DNA from: Sesamum alatum
Taxonomy: Eukaryota > Streptophyta > Magnoliopsida > Lamiales > Pedaliaceae
Direction of reading: 5' to 3'
Length of the DNA: 64,000 bases
Assembly: GCA_034509735.1 (NCBI GenBank)
Contig: JACGWO010000011.1
Location: 27,450,979 to 27,514,978 of the forward strand
In this document: piece by piece, positions 48,586-58,913 of the stretch
Layout: each line of letters begins with the position of its first letter
Numbering within the stretch: position 1 is the first letter of the stretch
Position numbers and translations under genes: made by a program
The notes under the pieces: model-generated
Told to the model about the DNA's origin: nothing
What the model saw: the letters and a program-made list of their open reading frames with translations, nothing else
Database searches by the model: none

Positions 48586-49017
48586 GGGCAAATTTACTTT
48601 ATGGGGTGGGATAATTGAATAATATGATTGAGTGGAATTATACATGAGATATAATTATTTAATAAAAATGTGTTTTCTGTATACTTCAATCCATTAAAAG
48701 TGAGACCAAAAAGTGTGATTATGTAATGCTTTGTTTACTTCGTGTGATTATTTAAAGTGATATGTAGCAAAATTCTCAAATTATTTTTATTTTTATTTGA
48801 TAGATTCAGATAAGATATATTTTTTTTATTATTTGGGGTTAAATCAGTAATAAACTAAAATAGTAGATGATAAATTGGTAATTGCGCCTGAGTCCCGAGA
48901 CCATTTTAAGAGACGGGATTGGGCTAACACACCTCTTGAGATGGGTTTCGCAATCAGAACTTCGGTCCAATGAAAGAAACATTGGACTAGCCCTTGGTCC
49001 AATTAAGTAAACACACC
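48586..49017. mobile_element. PIF/Harbinger-like MITE
   Basis: The left end is GGGCAAATTTACTTTATGG; the right end read backwards is GGTGTGTTTACTTAATTGG, an imperfect inverted repeat sharing TTTACTT. The target triplet TTA is on both sides (48583-48585 and 49019-49021, allowing one extra T). The right third contains G-rich phrases (GGGATTGGGCTAAC) common in such MITEs. Confidence 0.5.
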
Positions 49018-49598
49018 TTTAGTTAGTTCCCTAGAAACTAGGGATAGCAAATGGACGGGTCGGGGTGAGTTGGGTTGGGTCCAACTGGGTTAGGTCAAAA
49101 TAAGTTGGTTGCAAATAGATTTGGTTGGGTTGATGGTATCCATTTCCTTATATTTAATATTCAAAACATTTAAATTGCGGATAGTAATAAGGGAATACTT
49201 TTCATATAATTTGTAATATAATACAACTAAATTTGTATTTTTCAGTGTTTCAAAAAATGATCATATACGTTATATTTGTTAAATTATAAAATGAAAAGAT
49301 CATAACGTATACAAAATATTGCATTTTTCAAATCAAATAATGAGATGAATAGTTGTGCAATCAACTTATGCATAACTATAAGTAGATTTGAATTGTGATT
49401 TTTTAATCGTAATAATAATAGTTATTTATCTATATTAATTGCACATGTTAGTTTATTATAAATTATTATTAAATGTTGATATTTGATATGTTTATTAAAA
49501 TTTATAATATAATTGTATATTAGGGATTTATTCAAAAAAAGAAAGAAAAAGAAATTTACATGGTTACAAATAAAATGCAAGTTTTGACTATTTTATAA

Positions 49599-51403
49599 TG
49601 ATGTCCCAAAATACGCCCAACTCAAGGAACAATCCAGCTCGAATAAGACCTGACAGAGGTCGAAGAATGTATGCGGCCCAAGAGGGAAGACTCCAACCCT
49701 AAAGGCCCTGAATGCGGCCCTTAGGATAGAAGGCCCATGGAAGGGTTGGATACCTATCCTTAAGCCTCGGGTGTAAACGAGTCGAGTTCGAGCCGAGCTC
49801 GACTATTTTTTGTTGCTCGAGCTCGAGCTTGGTATATATATTTTTAATAAAAATATATTATTATAAATAAATAATATTAAACATATGGTAATGGTATAAT
49901 ATTTTAATATAGTGTTATAAATATAAACTACTAATTAGCTTATTAGTAATATAATTAGTAAAAGTATAGAAAATATATATACATCAAATTATCAAAATAC
50001 TTGTACATAATTTTGTATGGTTACATTAGTTATTTTCTAAAAGTTGTTGATCTCATTATATACAAAAATTTAAATTAATCATAATTTAAATTTATATCAC
50101 TCAACTATACAAAAATAAAAAGAAGAGTTCTTTAAACCAAAGTACCAAATACGACTGATCTCATTATATATATAAAAAAATAAAATAACAATAAAAATTA
50201 TTCAACCATCATCATCATCATCATCATCATTATTATCTTTTTAGATTAATTCATGAATCACTAAATTTTGACATAAATTTATAAATAATAAAATAGATTG
50301 CATACTGTGTATCTTGATATAAATATACACTCACAAATAGATATGAAAAATTATAAGTTAACTGTTAGAACTTGTTAATTTATAAAAGTATAAAAGATTA
50401 CAAATGAAAATATAACATAAAATTTATATCCGTCATATTAAATAATTTTTTACAAAAAATAATATTAAAACTTACTAAATTGTTGATTAAGATTGCTTTT
50501 ATATAGAGATTAAATATATAAACAAAAGTACTGCATTTTATTATTATCTAAAATTAAAGTATGTGATATTGATTAATAATTACAAAATATGATTAATTTT
50601 GAATATAAAGTTGATATAGTATTGAATAATTAGTTAAATATATAGAAACTTTAAAAATAAAAAATATAAAAAAAATTAAAAAAATAGAAAAAGCTCGCAA
50701 GTAACAAAGTATTTTTAGCTCAAGCTCGAGTTGACTTGAGTTGAGCTTGAAAAACTCAAGCCCCAATCAAGCCGGCTCGCGAAGCTCGACTCATCTGCCA
50801 CCCTTACTTAGGTCTAAATAAGGGAGTGACGTGGTAGCCGACTAGGCGCCATCACTCCCTCATACCTAAGTGAAAGGACGCTATTTGGCCAAGGGGAGGA
50901 AAGATGGCCACTTAATCACTATTGACACCGGGATATCTAGGGACATCATCAAGCTCGCTTTAACTTACCTTAGGAATTTAGGAACATATCCTACAAGAAG
51001 GCACATTCGATCAAGAGTCCCCAATGGTCGCAATCCTCAAGATTTTCTCCAGATTTGCTGGAGGCTTATCCAATGGAAACTACTGGCCCGAGTCCCAAGG
51101 GGTTGGCACTTCATCAATCGATAGGAAACTGAGGCAATAAAAGCAAGCCTTTCTTTCCCCGATAAAGGGTAACACGCCTTTGCCACACATATAGGCACAA
51201 AGTACTAGTATTTTAAGCATTCTATTGCTAAGTTATCATTCTCTATTGCTTTATTTTACTCAATTTTTATGTTCACAACTGATTACTGATTTGAGCGTTC
51301 GAGTGCTAACGTATTTTTTTATAGGTTTCTGTTTCAAGACTTGTGAAAAATCATGTCCAAAAGATCCCAAGTCGAACACTACAGCAACTTTTTGGTTGCA
51401 TTA
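49599..51403 (+). mobile_element. Solo LTR (Tat-like), target duplication TATAA, with nested DNA element
   Basis: Starts TGATGTCCCAAAATACGCCC and ends GGTTGCATTA, flanked by TATAA at 49594-49598 and 51404-51408. By comparison with the two sister LTRs ending GCATCA, the terminal CA has mutated to TA. The motif CTGATTTGAGCGTTCGAGTG (from 51286) is the shared LTR signature. Without the insert at 49769-50803 the LTR is about 770 bp. No internal retrotransposon region is next to it. Confidence 0.85.
49769..50803. mobile_element. DNA transposon-like element nested in the LTR
   Basis: Inverted ends: GGGTGTAAACGAGTCGAG (49769-49786); the right end read backwards is GGGTGGCAGATGAGTCGAG (50785-50803). 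The sub-ends are full of GAGCTCGAG-type words on both sides, as in hAT-like plant elements. CTTAAGCC on the left and CTTAGGTC on the right might be a decayed 8-bp target duplication. The interior carries one unit of the array found at 31311-35420 and a CAT microsatellite (about 50209-50232). Confidence 0.7.
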
Positions 51404-52347
51404 TATAAAATCCTTCACTTTTCTTTTGTTTCTCATTAATTTGAAAAATATCAATTTATTAAACATATTTCGGGAAATTTATTTCTCGTAGAAAATGCGA
51501 AAAGTTAGGAATGTAGAAGTTAAACTAAATCAACTATGAATTTGAACAATTAAATCATATGTTGGACCCATTTAACACCCATCACAAACCCATAAAGGCC
51601 CATGATGAATAAAATTTAATTAAGCTAACTTAAACATACTTAATATATTTTGGTAAATTTATATCTTATAAAAAATGTGAAAAAGTTAAAAAATCTATAT
51701 AAGTAGTTAGTGATATATCGTCAACTTGATCAACGATAAATTTAATTAATTAAAACTTAATAAAATACAACCAACATTGAGCTCATGATTATACTAAATC
51801 TTTCATCAGTTCTATTATATTATTAAAAATGATTTTTGATTCACTAATAAAAAATTAAATATGAAGAACCATTTAGGACCAATTAAAATCCATATAGAAC
51901 TCATAATCTAGTTAAATTTACCTAAATAAACTCATATTGAACCCACATTAAGAAACGTTAAACCTAACCCAATCCAAACTAAGCGGGTTGGAATCATGGG
52001 TTTCCACCCATTTTGCCACTCCTATTAGAAACCATTCAGTTATTAATTTTGAGGGTTCCGCCAACCTATTCAGTTTTGAACCTCTAAATTTGTCAAAATA
52101 TATTCCTTTTGGTTACTATTTTAAGATAATTTATTTATCTATATAGTTAATTAAGTGGAACGGTTTATTAGAACTACAATTAGTTGACAGGATGTATGTG
52201 AATAAGAATACTCTCAGCAAATTTATTTTTCCACCATCTCTTCAAACTTACTTTTCTATCAATATTTCTTTATTCATATATATTTAAAGTTAAATCATTT
52301 TATCAATTTTGATTCGTTATTTATTTCATCTTCTTTCATTTTCATTT

Positions 52348-53224
52348 TGATGCCCTAAAACGCACTCGGCCGAGAGCGAGGCCCAGGAGGCCGAATAAAG
52401 GCCTAGTAGAAGGGTCCTAAATGCACGAGGCCTAAGAGGGTGTATGCTCCAACCCAACACCAGCTTGCCAAACTACGGAGGGTTAGGCCACAACAGAGGC
52501 CCACCGACCCATAAAGAAACGGGCCCTTAAGGCTAAGTTGACTGAAAAGTGGATCGCCATCACAAATGGCAGGAACCCATTCATCCAACATGGGGAAAAT
52601 TACCACGTGATTGCCAACAAAGGCTGAAGATACGCATGGATTGATCACGTCCCCAAAGGTCCATAGGGAATGTGGGACTTATCCACTCGAGAGCCTATCC
52701 AACCGTGGTTCCCTCAGCACGCATGACTCCTTGAAGATACTGAACAACTTCTCTCGGATCCCGAGGGGGCTTATCCTTGATAACCATCATCCGAGTCCTC
52801 TAGGGTCATGCCTTTCAGCCAATAAGAATCCTTAGTCAACATCCCCAAATCCTCTCCAACCACTTCCGGTTTTGGGGGACTTATCCGTAGGAACTAATGA
52901 CCCAAATTCCAAGGGGTCGTACGTCTTCATCCGAGGGGGGACCGCAGCTATAAAAGCCACACTTTCCCCCTCGATTAAGGGTAACACATTTTTATGCACA
53001 AACTTACACTCAAGAGCACCCTACTCAAATATTCTAGATATCTACGTCAAGCATTCGTTGCTACTTTTTCTTGCTTATATTTATCTTTCTACGACTGTAA
53101 ACTAACTTGAGCGTAAGAGTGTTAACATTTTTTTTTCAAGTCCCCGCTCTTGGATGTGCAATGAAGTTGGCCCAAAAGTTATAAGTCCAAAATCTTCTTA
53201 AACAAGCAATTTTTGCTCGCATCA
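52348..53224 (+). mobile_element. Solo LTR (Tat-like), target duplication CATTT
   Basis: An 877-bp sequence beginning TGATGCCCTAAAACGCACTC and ending GCTCGCATCA, flanked by CATTT (52343-52347 and 53225-53229). TATA box TATAAAAG at 52949-52956. The motif CTAACTTGAGCGTAAGAGTG begins at 53102. No internal region or partner LTR is adjacent. Confidence 0.92.
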
Positions 53225-53326
53225 CATTTAATTAAATAAGCATAATAAAAATTTAAATTACACACACACATCGAGCGTGCTTTGATTACTAAGACTATTA
53301 ATTAAATGAGAGGGGCTTATAGTAAC

Positions 53327-54103
53327 TGATGTGTACCACAGTCTAGCAACACCACATAAAGTCAAAGGATCTTCACGAAAATTCCAAGATAAAGGGGGAC
53401 TAACTCGCAAAGAGGGGTTAACACTCCGGTGCTTAAGTTAGTAATGTTCTTGTTGAATAAAATAAACTGGAAAACTTGAATCTAAGGGAGAATAATGCTG
53501 AAGAGTGATTGTGAAGTGATAAAATCGTGTATAGTGAGCTTGGAATAGCTTAGAAATAGAGAGAAAGTGAGTGAGAGTGTAATTGCAAAGTGAAAGGATG
53601 TTAATTGATAAATGACTGCATAAAAACTCATTTTATACACGATCGTGGAGCCCGATTCAGAGGGCAGTTGCAGAGTGCTATACGCCGTTAGAAAGCTACA
53701 AGAGTGAGCTATCTTCTCGAAAAAATCATTTGTGATTTGGATAAATATTGACTGGGATACGACTGTTTTACTTAGTCTTGCCAGGTCAATTTATATTTCC
53801 AAAAATCTATTACTTGTTGAGTAAAATGCGGATTCTAGCCTGATCTTTGGGGATTTGTTGGAGATCTTTTGATATGCGTGTCTCCACGTGTCGGCCACCT
53901 GTGTGATGTGGAGTCCCTGTTGTTGCTGACTAAACTTGTCGAAATGGGCCTTCTTGGGCCTGTCAAGTTTTAGAAAAAATATTGTGGTTTTATGGGCTAA
54001 AGGCCGATTTCTTGGACCAAGTGGATTTTACTTTCTAGGCTACTCAGGTAGGGATCCAACTCCTTACTTTTGGGCTCCTTGGGTGCATGTTTGAGGGGCA
54101 TCA
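53327..54103 (-). mobile_element. Solo LTR (Tat-like), minus strand, target duplication GTAAC
   Basis: Read on the minus strand it begins TGATGCCCCTCAAACATGC and ends GGTACACATCA. GTAAC is on both sides (53322-53326 and 54104-54108). TATA box TATAAAAT on the minus strand (53630-53637). The signature CTAACTTAAGCACCGGAGTG is at 53423-53442 (complement). Length 777 bp. It lies only 102 bp from the plus-oriented LTR at 52348-53224. Confidence 0.9.
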
Positions 54104-54108
54104 GTAAC

Positions 54109-55069
54109 TAATATTTGTTGACAAAATATATATGGACTAAAAAAGTCTCAAATATACTTATTTTCCAACTATCTCTTTAAAGTTAATTTCTATCATCAAT
54201 TTTTTGTTCATATATATATATTTTGTTAATTTTTTTTATAAATTTTAATTAGTTATCCATTTTATCTTCATTATTTTTATTTTATTAAAAAAATTTATTA
54301 TAAAATTAAATTATGCACCTGCATCGAGTACGATTAGATTACATATAATTTTCCCTCTATGTATTTCCAAAAGTCTGCAACTCATTCTAAAAAAATAAAG
54401 TTCAATTTATATATTAAAAAAAAACCTCCATACTCTTATTTTCTCCAACTGATTTTAATTCATGCCAAACCTATTTCACCAAAAAAAGAAAAAAAAACTG
54501 AATCACTCAATTAATTTGTAAATGCAATATCCAAAATACAATTATCTTCACACTATCTATACTATCTATACTATTATATTAAGAGAAAGCACATCTTTGG
54601 TGTCTCTCTCAAATTTGGTCTGTTATTCTTTTATTTTTTTAATATTTTATTTTATTGTTTTCTCTTTTTCTTAACTTTTTATTTTTTTCTCTTTTCTCAA
54701 TTTTCTATTTTATCTCTTATCAATTTCCACGTTCCTTTTTGTTCTCTCATTTTCTTTCTTTATTTTCTCATTTTTTTAATATTTTTAATATTTTTTAATC
54801 TAATTTATTTATTTTTAAAAAAATAATTATATTTAAAAAATTTAATTAATTGTGCACACACCTTTAAGTGTGTCACGGTAATTAATAATCTATTTCCCAA
54901 AATTTGAAAAATTCTAGCAATTTTCTTTAACCAAAAATAAAAAATAAAAGACTGCAAAAGGGGTGAAATTCAGTCTACTCTTGGACTAGTGGGAGTGCAT
55001 TTTGTGTTTACTGTCAATTGCGTCTGGATAGGGTTTTTCATCTCTCTCTAATCCCAGCGGAGGAAAACC
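54109..55069. other. Upstream region of the F-box gene, with a Helitron-like fragment
   Basis: 54556-54880 is an inverted, diverged relative of the units at 45791-46355: a TCTATACTATTATATTAAG start, a pyrimidine-rich interior and a GTGCACACACCTTTAAGTGTG hairpin near its end. 54957-55069 is less AT-rich and probably contains the promoter and leader of the F-box gene. No other gene is seen. Confidence 0.45.
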
Positions 55070-56242
55070 ATGGCGGAGGCGGACTACTTCCCCGCAGAGC
55101 TCCTCATCGAAATCCTCCTAAGACTCCCCGTCAAATCCTTAATCCGTTTCACCGCCGTCTGCAAATCATGGCACGCCCTCATCACAAGCCCCGCCTTTAT
55201 CTCTTCGCACCTCTCAAACACTAGAAATCGCACCCTTCTCGCCAGGCGTTACGATAAACACGACAAGCGAGAACGGTATTCTCTGCTGGAAGTCGCTGGA
55301 GACGGACCCTTTGCTGTGAATTGTTCGTCAGAACTCGGTTTCCCTTTCAAATCCCAGATTGGGTATTTCAGGATAGTGGGTTCTTGCGATGGGCTCGTGT
55401 GCTTGTCGGATGATTTCTTCGCGAATCCGTCGCAGCCCGTTATTTTATGGAACCCTTCTGTTAGAAATCATGTGGTTTTACCCAAGCCCACTATCAATCC
55501 GATAGCACCGCACATTTTCGTGTTGGGATTTGGAGTTGCTGGTGATGATTACAAGGTTGTGAGGTTAGTTTATTGTAGGAAACTCGACGATTTTGGGTTT
55601 GTTCTTCCCCCGCAGGTTGAGGTGTTTTCCCTTAAGACGGGGAGGTGGCGAAGGGCTAGGAGAGTTGACGTTAGGCTTCAAGTTCTTGAATTCATGTGGT
55701 GTCAAGCTTTCTTGAACGGGGTTGTGCATTGGATCGCCTATGAATCTACCAATGATGATAGTTCCCGTAGTTCAATTCTGACATTTCGGGTTGGTGATGA
55801 AGTGTTCGACGAAATGAAGTTGCCAAGTGAGTTGGCGACGGAAGCCGTGACGAACTTGTGTATTTCCTTGATAGGGGAATCACTTGGAGTGCTGAAATAC
55901 TATAGAGAGGCAGGCAGTGAGTCATGTGATGTTTGGATGATGAAGGAGTACGGTGCGGGAGAATCGTGGGCTAAGTTATATAAGATTGATTTGTTCAATG
56001 GGATAGAAAAAGTAGTTGCATTTTGGAAGAGTGGTGAAGCTTTGGTGGCTTTGCAGGGGCTTCAGTTGGCTGCCTATAATCAAGAGACTAGGCAGACTAA
56101 GGAGCTTGGAATCCACGGGACTACACGCTCATTCTTCGTCGATAATTATGTGGAAAGCCTGCTCTTGATGAGAGGACACGGTGGAGCAAATGGAGATCCA
56201 TTTGAGGATTTGAGTCTTGAAGATGGCTGTTGTATTGTTTAG
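55070..56242 (+). CDS. F-box protein (F-box associated / FBA-type domain)
   Basis: One uninterrupted exon of 390 codons. Residues 6-50 form an F-box: FPAELLIEILLRLPVKSLI and VCKSWHALITSPAFISSHL. This segment binds the SKP1-like subunit of an SCF ubiquitin ligase. From about 100 to 350 the protein follows the F-box-associated pattern: IVGSCDGLVCL, VILWNPSVRNHVVLPKP, GFGVAGDDYKVVRLVY, VEVFSLKTGRWRRA, FLNGVVHWIAY, ESLGVLKYY, VWMMKEYGAGESWAKLYKI. That domain selects the substrate, which cannot be named here. The first ATG fits, as the F-box begins five residues later and a CCATGGCGG context surrounds it. The C-terminal exon end and 3' UTR are duplicated just downstream. Confidence 0.92.
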   Translation: MAEADYFPAELLIEILLRLPVKSLIRFTAVCKSWHALITSPAFISSHLSNTRNRTLLARRYDKHDKRERYSLLEVAGDGPFAVNCSSELGFPFKSQIGYFRIVGSCDGLVCLSDDFFANPSQPVILWNPSVRNHVVLPKPTINPIAPHIFVLGFGVAGDDYKVVRLVYCRKLDDFGFVLPPQVEVFSLKTGRWRRARRVDVRLQVLEFMWCQAFLNGVVHWIAYESTNDDSSRSSILTFRVGDEVFDEMKLPSELATEAVTNLCISLIGESLGVLKYYREAGSESCDVWMMKEYGAGESWAKLYKIDLFNGIEKVVAFWKSGEALVALQGLQLAAYNQETRQTKELGIHGTTRSFFVDNYVESLLLMRGHGGANGDPFEDLSLEDGCCIV

Positions 56243-56344
56243 GATGTAAAAGCTTGTGGGGTGAAGAGTACTGCAAACAAGAATCAGTTGGTGGAATGAA
56301 GCTAAGCAAAGACTTTATACTTATTCTATGTGAATTAGGATTAA

Positions 56345-56652
56345 TGTGTTTGATGGGATCGAAGTAGTTGCATTTTGCCTTACAGGGGCTTGAGTTGGCT
56401 GCCTATAATCAAGAGACTAGGCCGACTAAGGATCTTGGAATCTACGGGACTACAGACTCGTTCGACGTGGATTACTATGCCAAAGCCTAAGAGGACATGG
56501 TGGAGATGCATTAGAGGAGTTGAGTCTTGAAGATGGCTGATGGCTGTTGGATTATTTAGGGTGGAAAAGCTTGTGGGGTGAAGAGTACTGCAAACAAGAA
56601 TCAATTAATGGAAACTTTATTCTATGTAACTCATGTGTTATGCTTGAATTAG
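56345..56652 (+). pseudogene. Tandem partial copy of the F-box gene 3' end
   Basis: It matches about 55990-56340 (last roughly 85 codons plus 3' UTR) with small gaps. Shared stretches include GGCTGCCTATAATCAAGAGA, GGAATC.ACGGGACTACA, GAGTCTTGAAGATGGCTG and AGCTTGTGGGGTGAAGAGTA. The copy has lost about 20 bp near its start and has an early in-frame TGA and other changes, so it cannot encode the domain. If transcription of the intact gene reads through, it would form part of a longer 3' UTR. Confidence 0.85.
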
Positions 56653-56864
56653 GTTTGAATTCATCTTGAAATTACAAGATTTATGCAATGTTCTTCAATC
56701 TTTATATTTGTGATGCTCTATTTCTTGTATGATGAAGATGAGTTGTGTTGTGAATATGCTTAATAGAATGAGGTAAAAGATAACGTGCAACAGAGAGGAA
56801 AAAGGAAAAGAAATTGGTGAAGGGGAGAGGCAACATTTATTGGTTGTTTGAATTAGCTTTTGCC

Positions 56865-56870
56865 AATAAA
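56865..56870 (+). terminator. Candidate poly(A) signal downstream of the F-box gene
   Basis: AATAAA lies 622 bp after the stop codon, downstream of the duplicated 3' end and just before a MITE. Use of this site is a guess. Confidence 0.25.
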
Positions 56871-56885
56871 TTGTAGACAAAGTTG

Positions 56886-57415
56886 GGGATAATTACACCG
56901 CGCTCAAGTTATGCGTAATTACACGTAGATCTCCTGTTATTTGAAAAATTAAATTTAGTATTTCTAAGGTTTGTTTTCGTCTAACAAATAAGTTCATTCA
57001 TTGATTGATATTCATTGAATTTACGAATATTAACAAAACAAAAGGATGAAAATTCATATTTACCCCCGATGACTTATTACAGATTGAACAAATCTTTTTT
57101 GACTAAACTAATTTTATATGGATGAAGGTATACATAATCACATGCATTAATGAGTTAAGATGTGTAAGGGTAATTTGGTTATAAAATTTTTTGTTTGACC
57201 TGTAATAATAAGTCAATCAGGGATATATATGGATTTTCATCGAGTTTGTTCTTTTTTTTCTTTTTTTGTTAATATTGGTAAATTCGGTGAATTTTGACTA
57301 ACGAATGGATTTAGTTTAGTCGAAAGCAAACAAGTGCTAAATGTAAGCTTCCAAACAACAAGAACTATACGTGTAATTACATCAAATCTCATGATGAGGA
57401 CGGCGTAATTATCCC
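56886..57415. mobile_element. Mutator-like MITE, family 4
   Basis: A 530-bp element, GGGATAATTACACCGCGC ... GACGGCGTAATTATCCC, with clear inverted ends and the same interior as 44041-44565. A truncated relative is in intron 2 of the DnaJ-type gene (22230-22537). The target duplication is not clear. Confidence 0.7.
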
Positions 57416-58913
57416 TAAAAATTAAGATTGTAAAAAAACTTAAATTGGAGCATTCAGAAAATAATTTAGTATTTATAATTTTATCAATTAATCTTTATAA
57501 TTTTATAAATATATTGTAGAAGTTTGTGGGAAGCTGTTTGTTTATTATAATATTATTTCCAACAATAAAATAATACCCCCCTCCGTCTGCTTTGTGGCGC
57601 CGAAATCTGCCTCTGGAATCTCAATCTGGGGCTGCTAAGGCCCGGCGTCCATACTTTCACTCTACAAGCTCTTCAGGTACCTGTAGAGTTCTTCAGGTAC
57701 CCCACAGACTAACAACTCCGATCGAAGAGGTCCCTCTGTCTTTGGTGAATTCTCCTCTCCTACACACACACACACAAAAACCACCCATTGTCCATTCTAT
57801 TCACAATACTAGCCCCCCACTCAACCCATCCATCCACATACAGAACCCTCCCCACGACCATTCAGCCCAAAACCCTACCATTCCACTCAATCCTCCCAAT
57901 GACACTCAAACCAGGCCATCTCTCGCGGACTTAAATCTATCCCTCCCTCTACTGATCACATCCCACCAACCACAATTATTCCTCCTCCCTCGCCATGCAG
58001 CCATGCAGATCATCCTTCCCCTAATATGTTCCCCCCTTTACGATCACGCCCCACCAACCATTATAGTTACTCCTCCCTCACCACACAGCCATGCAGATCA
58101 ATCCCTCCCTAATCTCCCATATGATCCTAGACACACAATTCCCCAACAAAATTCTTCTCCCCCATTAGTAGCCTGACTCCACAATTATGAACTAATCTGT
58201 CTACCACTACATCCTCTACTACTCCGCCCGCCTCTGACCCTCGCGAAATTACCAAAGTGTCAAAACCCTCAGCCCCTAAACGGCCCGCGTACCAGTCTAA
58301 GCCCCTACTACCACAAAATCGACGCCTTATTGATGAGGACTTTCTTGATGGTGAGGCCCCGTCACAGGGTTTGAGCAAGTTCAGCAGAATGACATTCCTT
58401 TTGAAGGATATCACCAACGCCACAACGGAGGTTGCAGGGCAGCCCTATCGGTCGCTATGAGTCTCCTTGTTCGGAATTGCCAAGGGTTAGGGGGCTCTTG
58501 GACAATTCAGACCCTGGGTAACCTTATCGGGGAACACACCCCCTCCTTGGTTTTTCTAGAGGAAACCAAGTGCTCGTCTCGCCAGATTGATCGGTTGAAA
58601 CTCAAATTTGGTATGTTTGGTGTTTCTGTGGAATCGGCTGAGAGAAGTGGTGGGCTTGCCCTGTTATGGGATAGAACAACTGATGTGCAGTTATAGTCCT
58701 CGTCTCAAAACCAAATTGATGTCTTTGTTCAGCTTAGTGTGTCTCAGGAATGGTGACGTTTTACTGGTATCTATGGCGAGCATGAGACTAGTAAACGTGA
58801 GGCTACTTGGCGTCTCCTGCAGACACTTCATGCCCAATCACAAAGGTCGTGGTTATGCTTCGGGGATTATAATGAGATCTTGAGTCAATCGAAAAAAGAA
58901 GGCGGACCACCGA

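Larger units (their letters stand above)
49039..52024. mobile_element. hAT-like element containing a solo LTR
   Basis: The left end is TAGGGATAGCAAATGG; the right end read backwards is TAGGAGTGGCAAAATGG. Both continue into 'ggttgggt..ggttagg'-type G-rich sub-ends. The flanks CTAGAAAC (49031-49038) and TTAGAAAC (52025-52032) form an 8-bp target duplication with one difference, the hAT size. After removing the LTR and its duplicated site, about 1.18 kb of AT-rich non-coding DNA remains. Confidence 0.8.

Noticed and set aside
57592..58176. 194-codon proline/histidine-rich frame taken as a stand-alone gene
   Set aside because: Its position just before the ORF2 start with the ATGA overlap and its continuation to 58460 show it is the tail of LINE ORF1.
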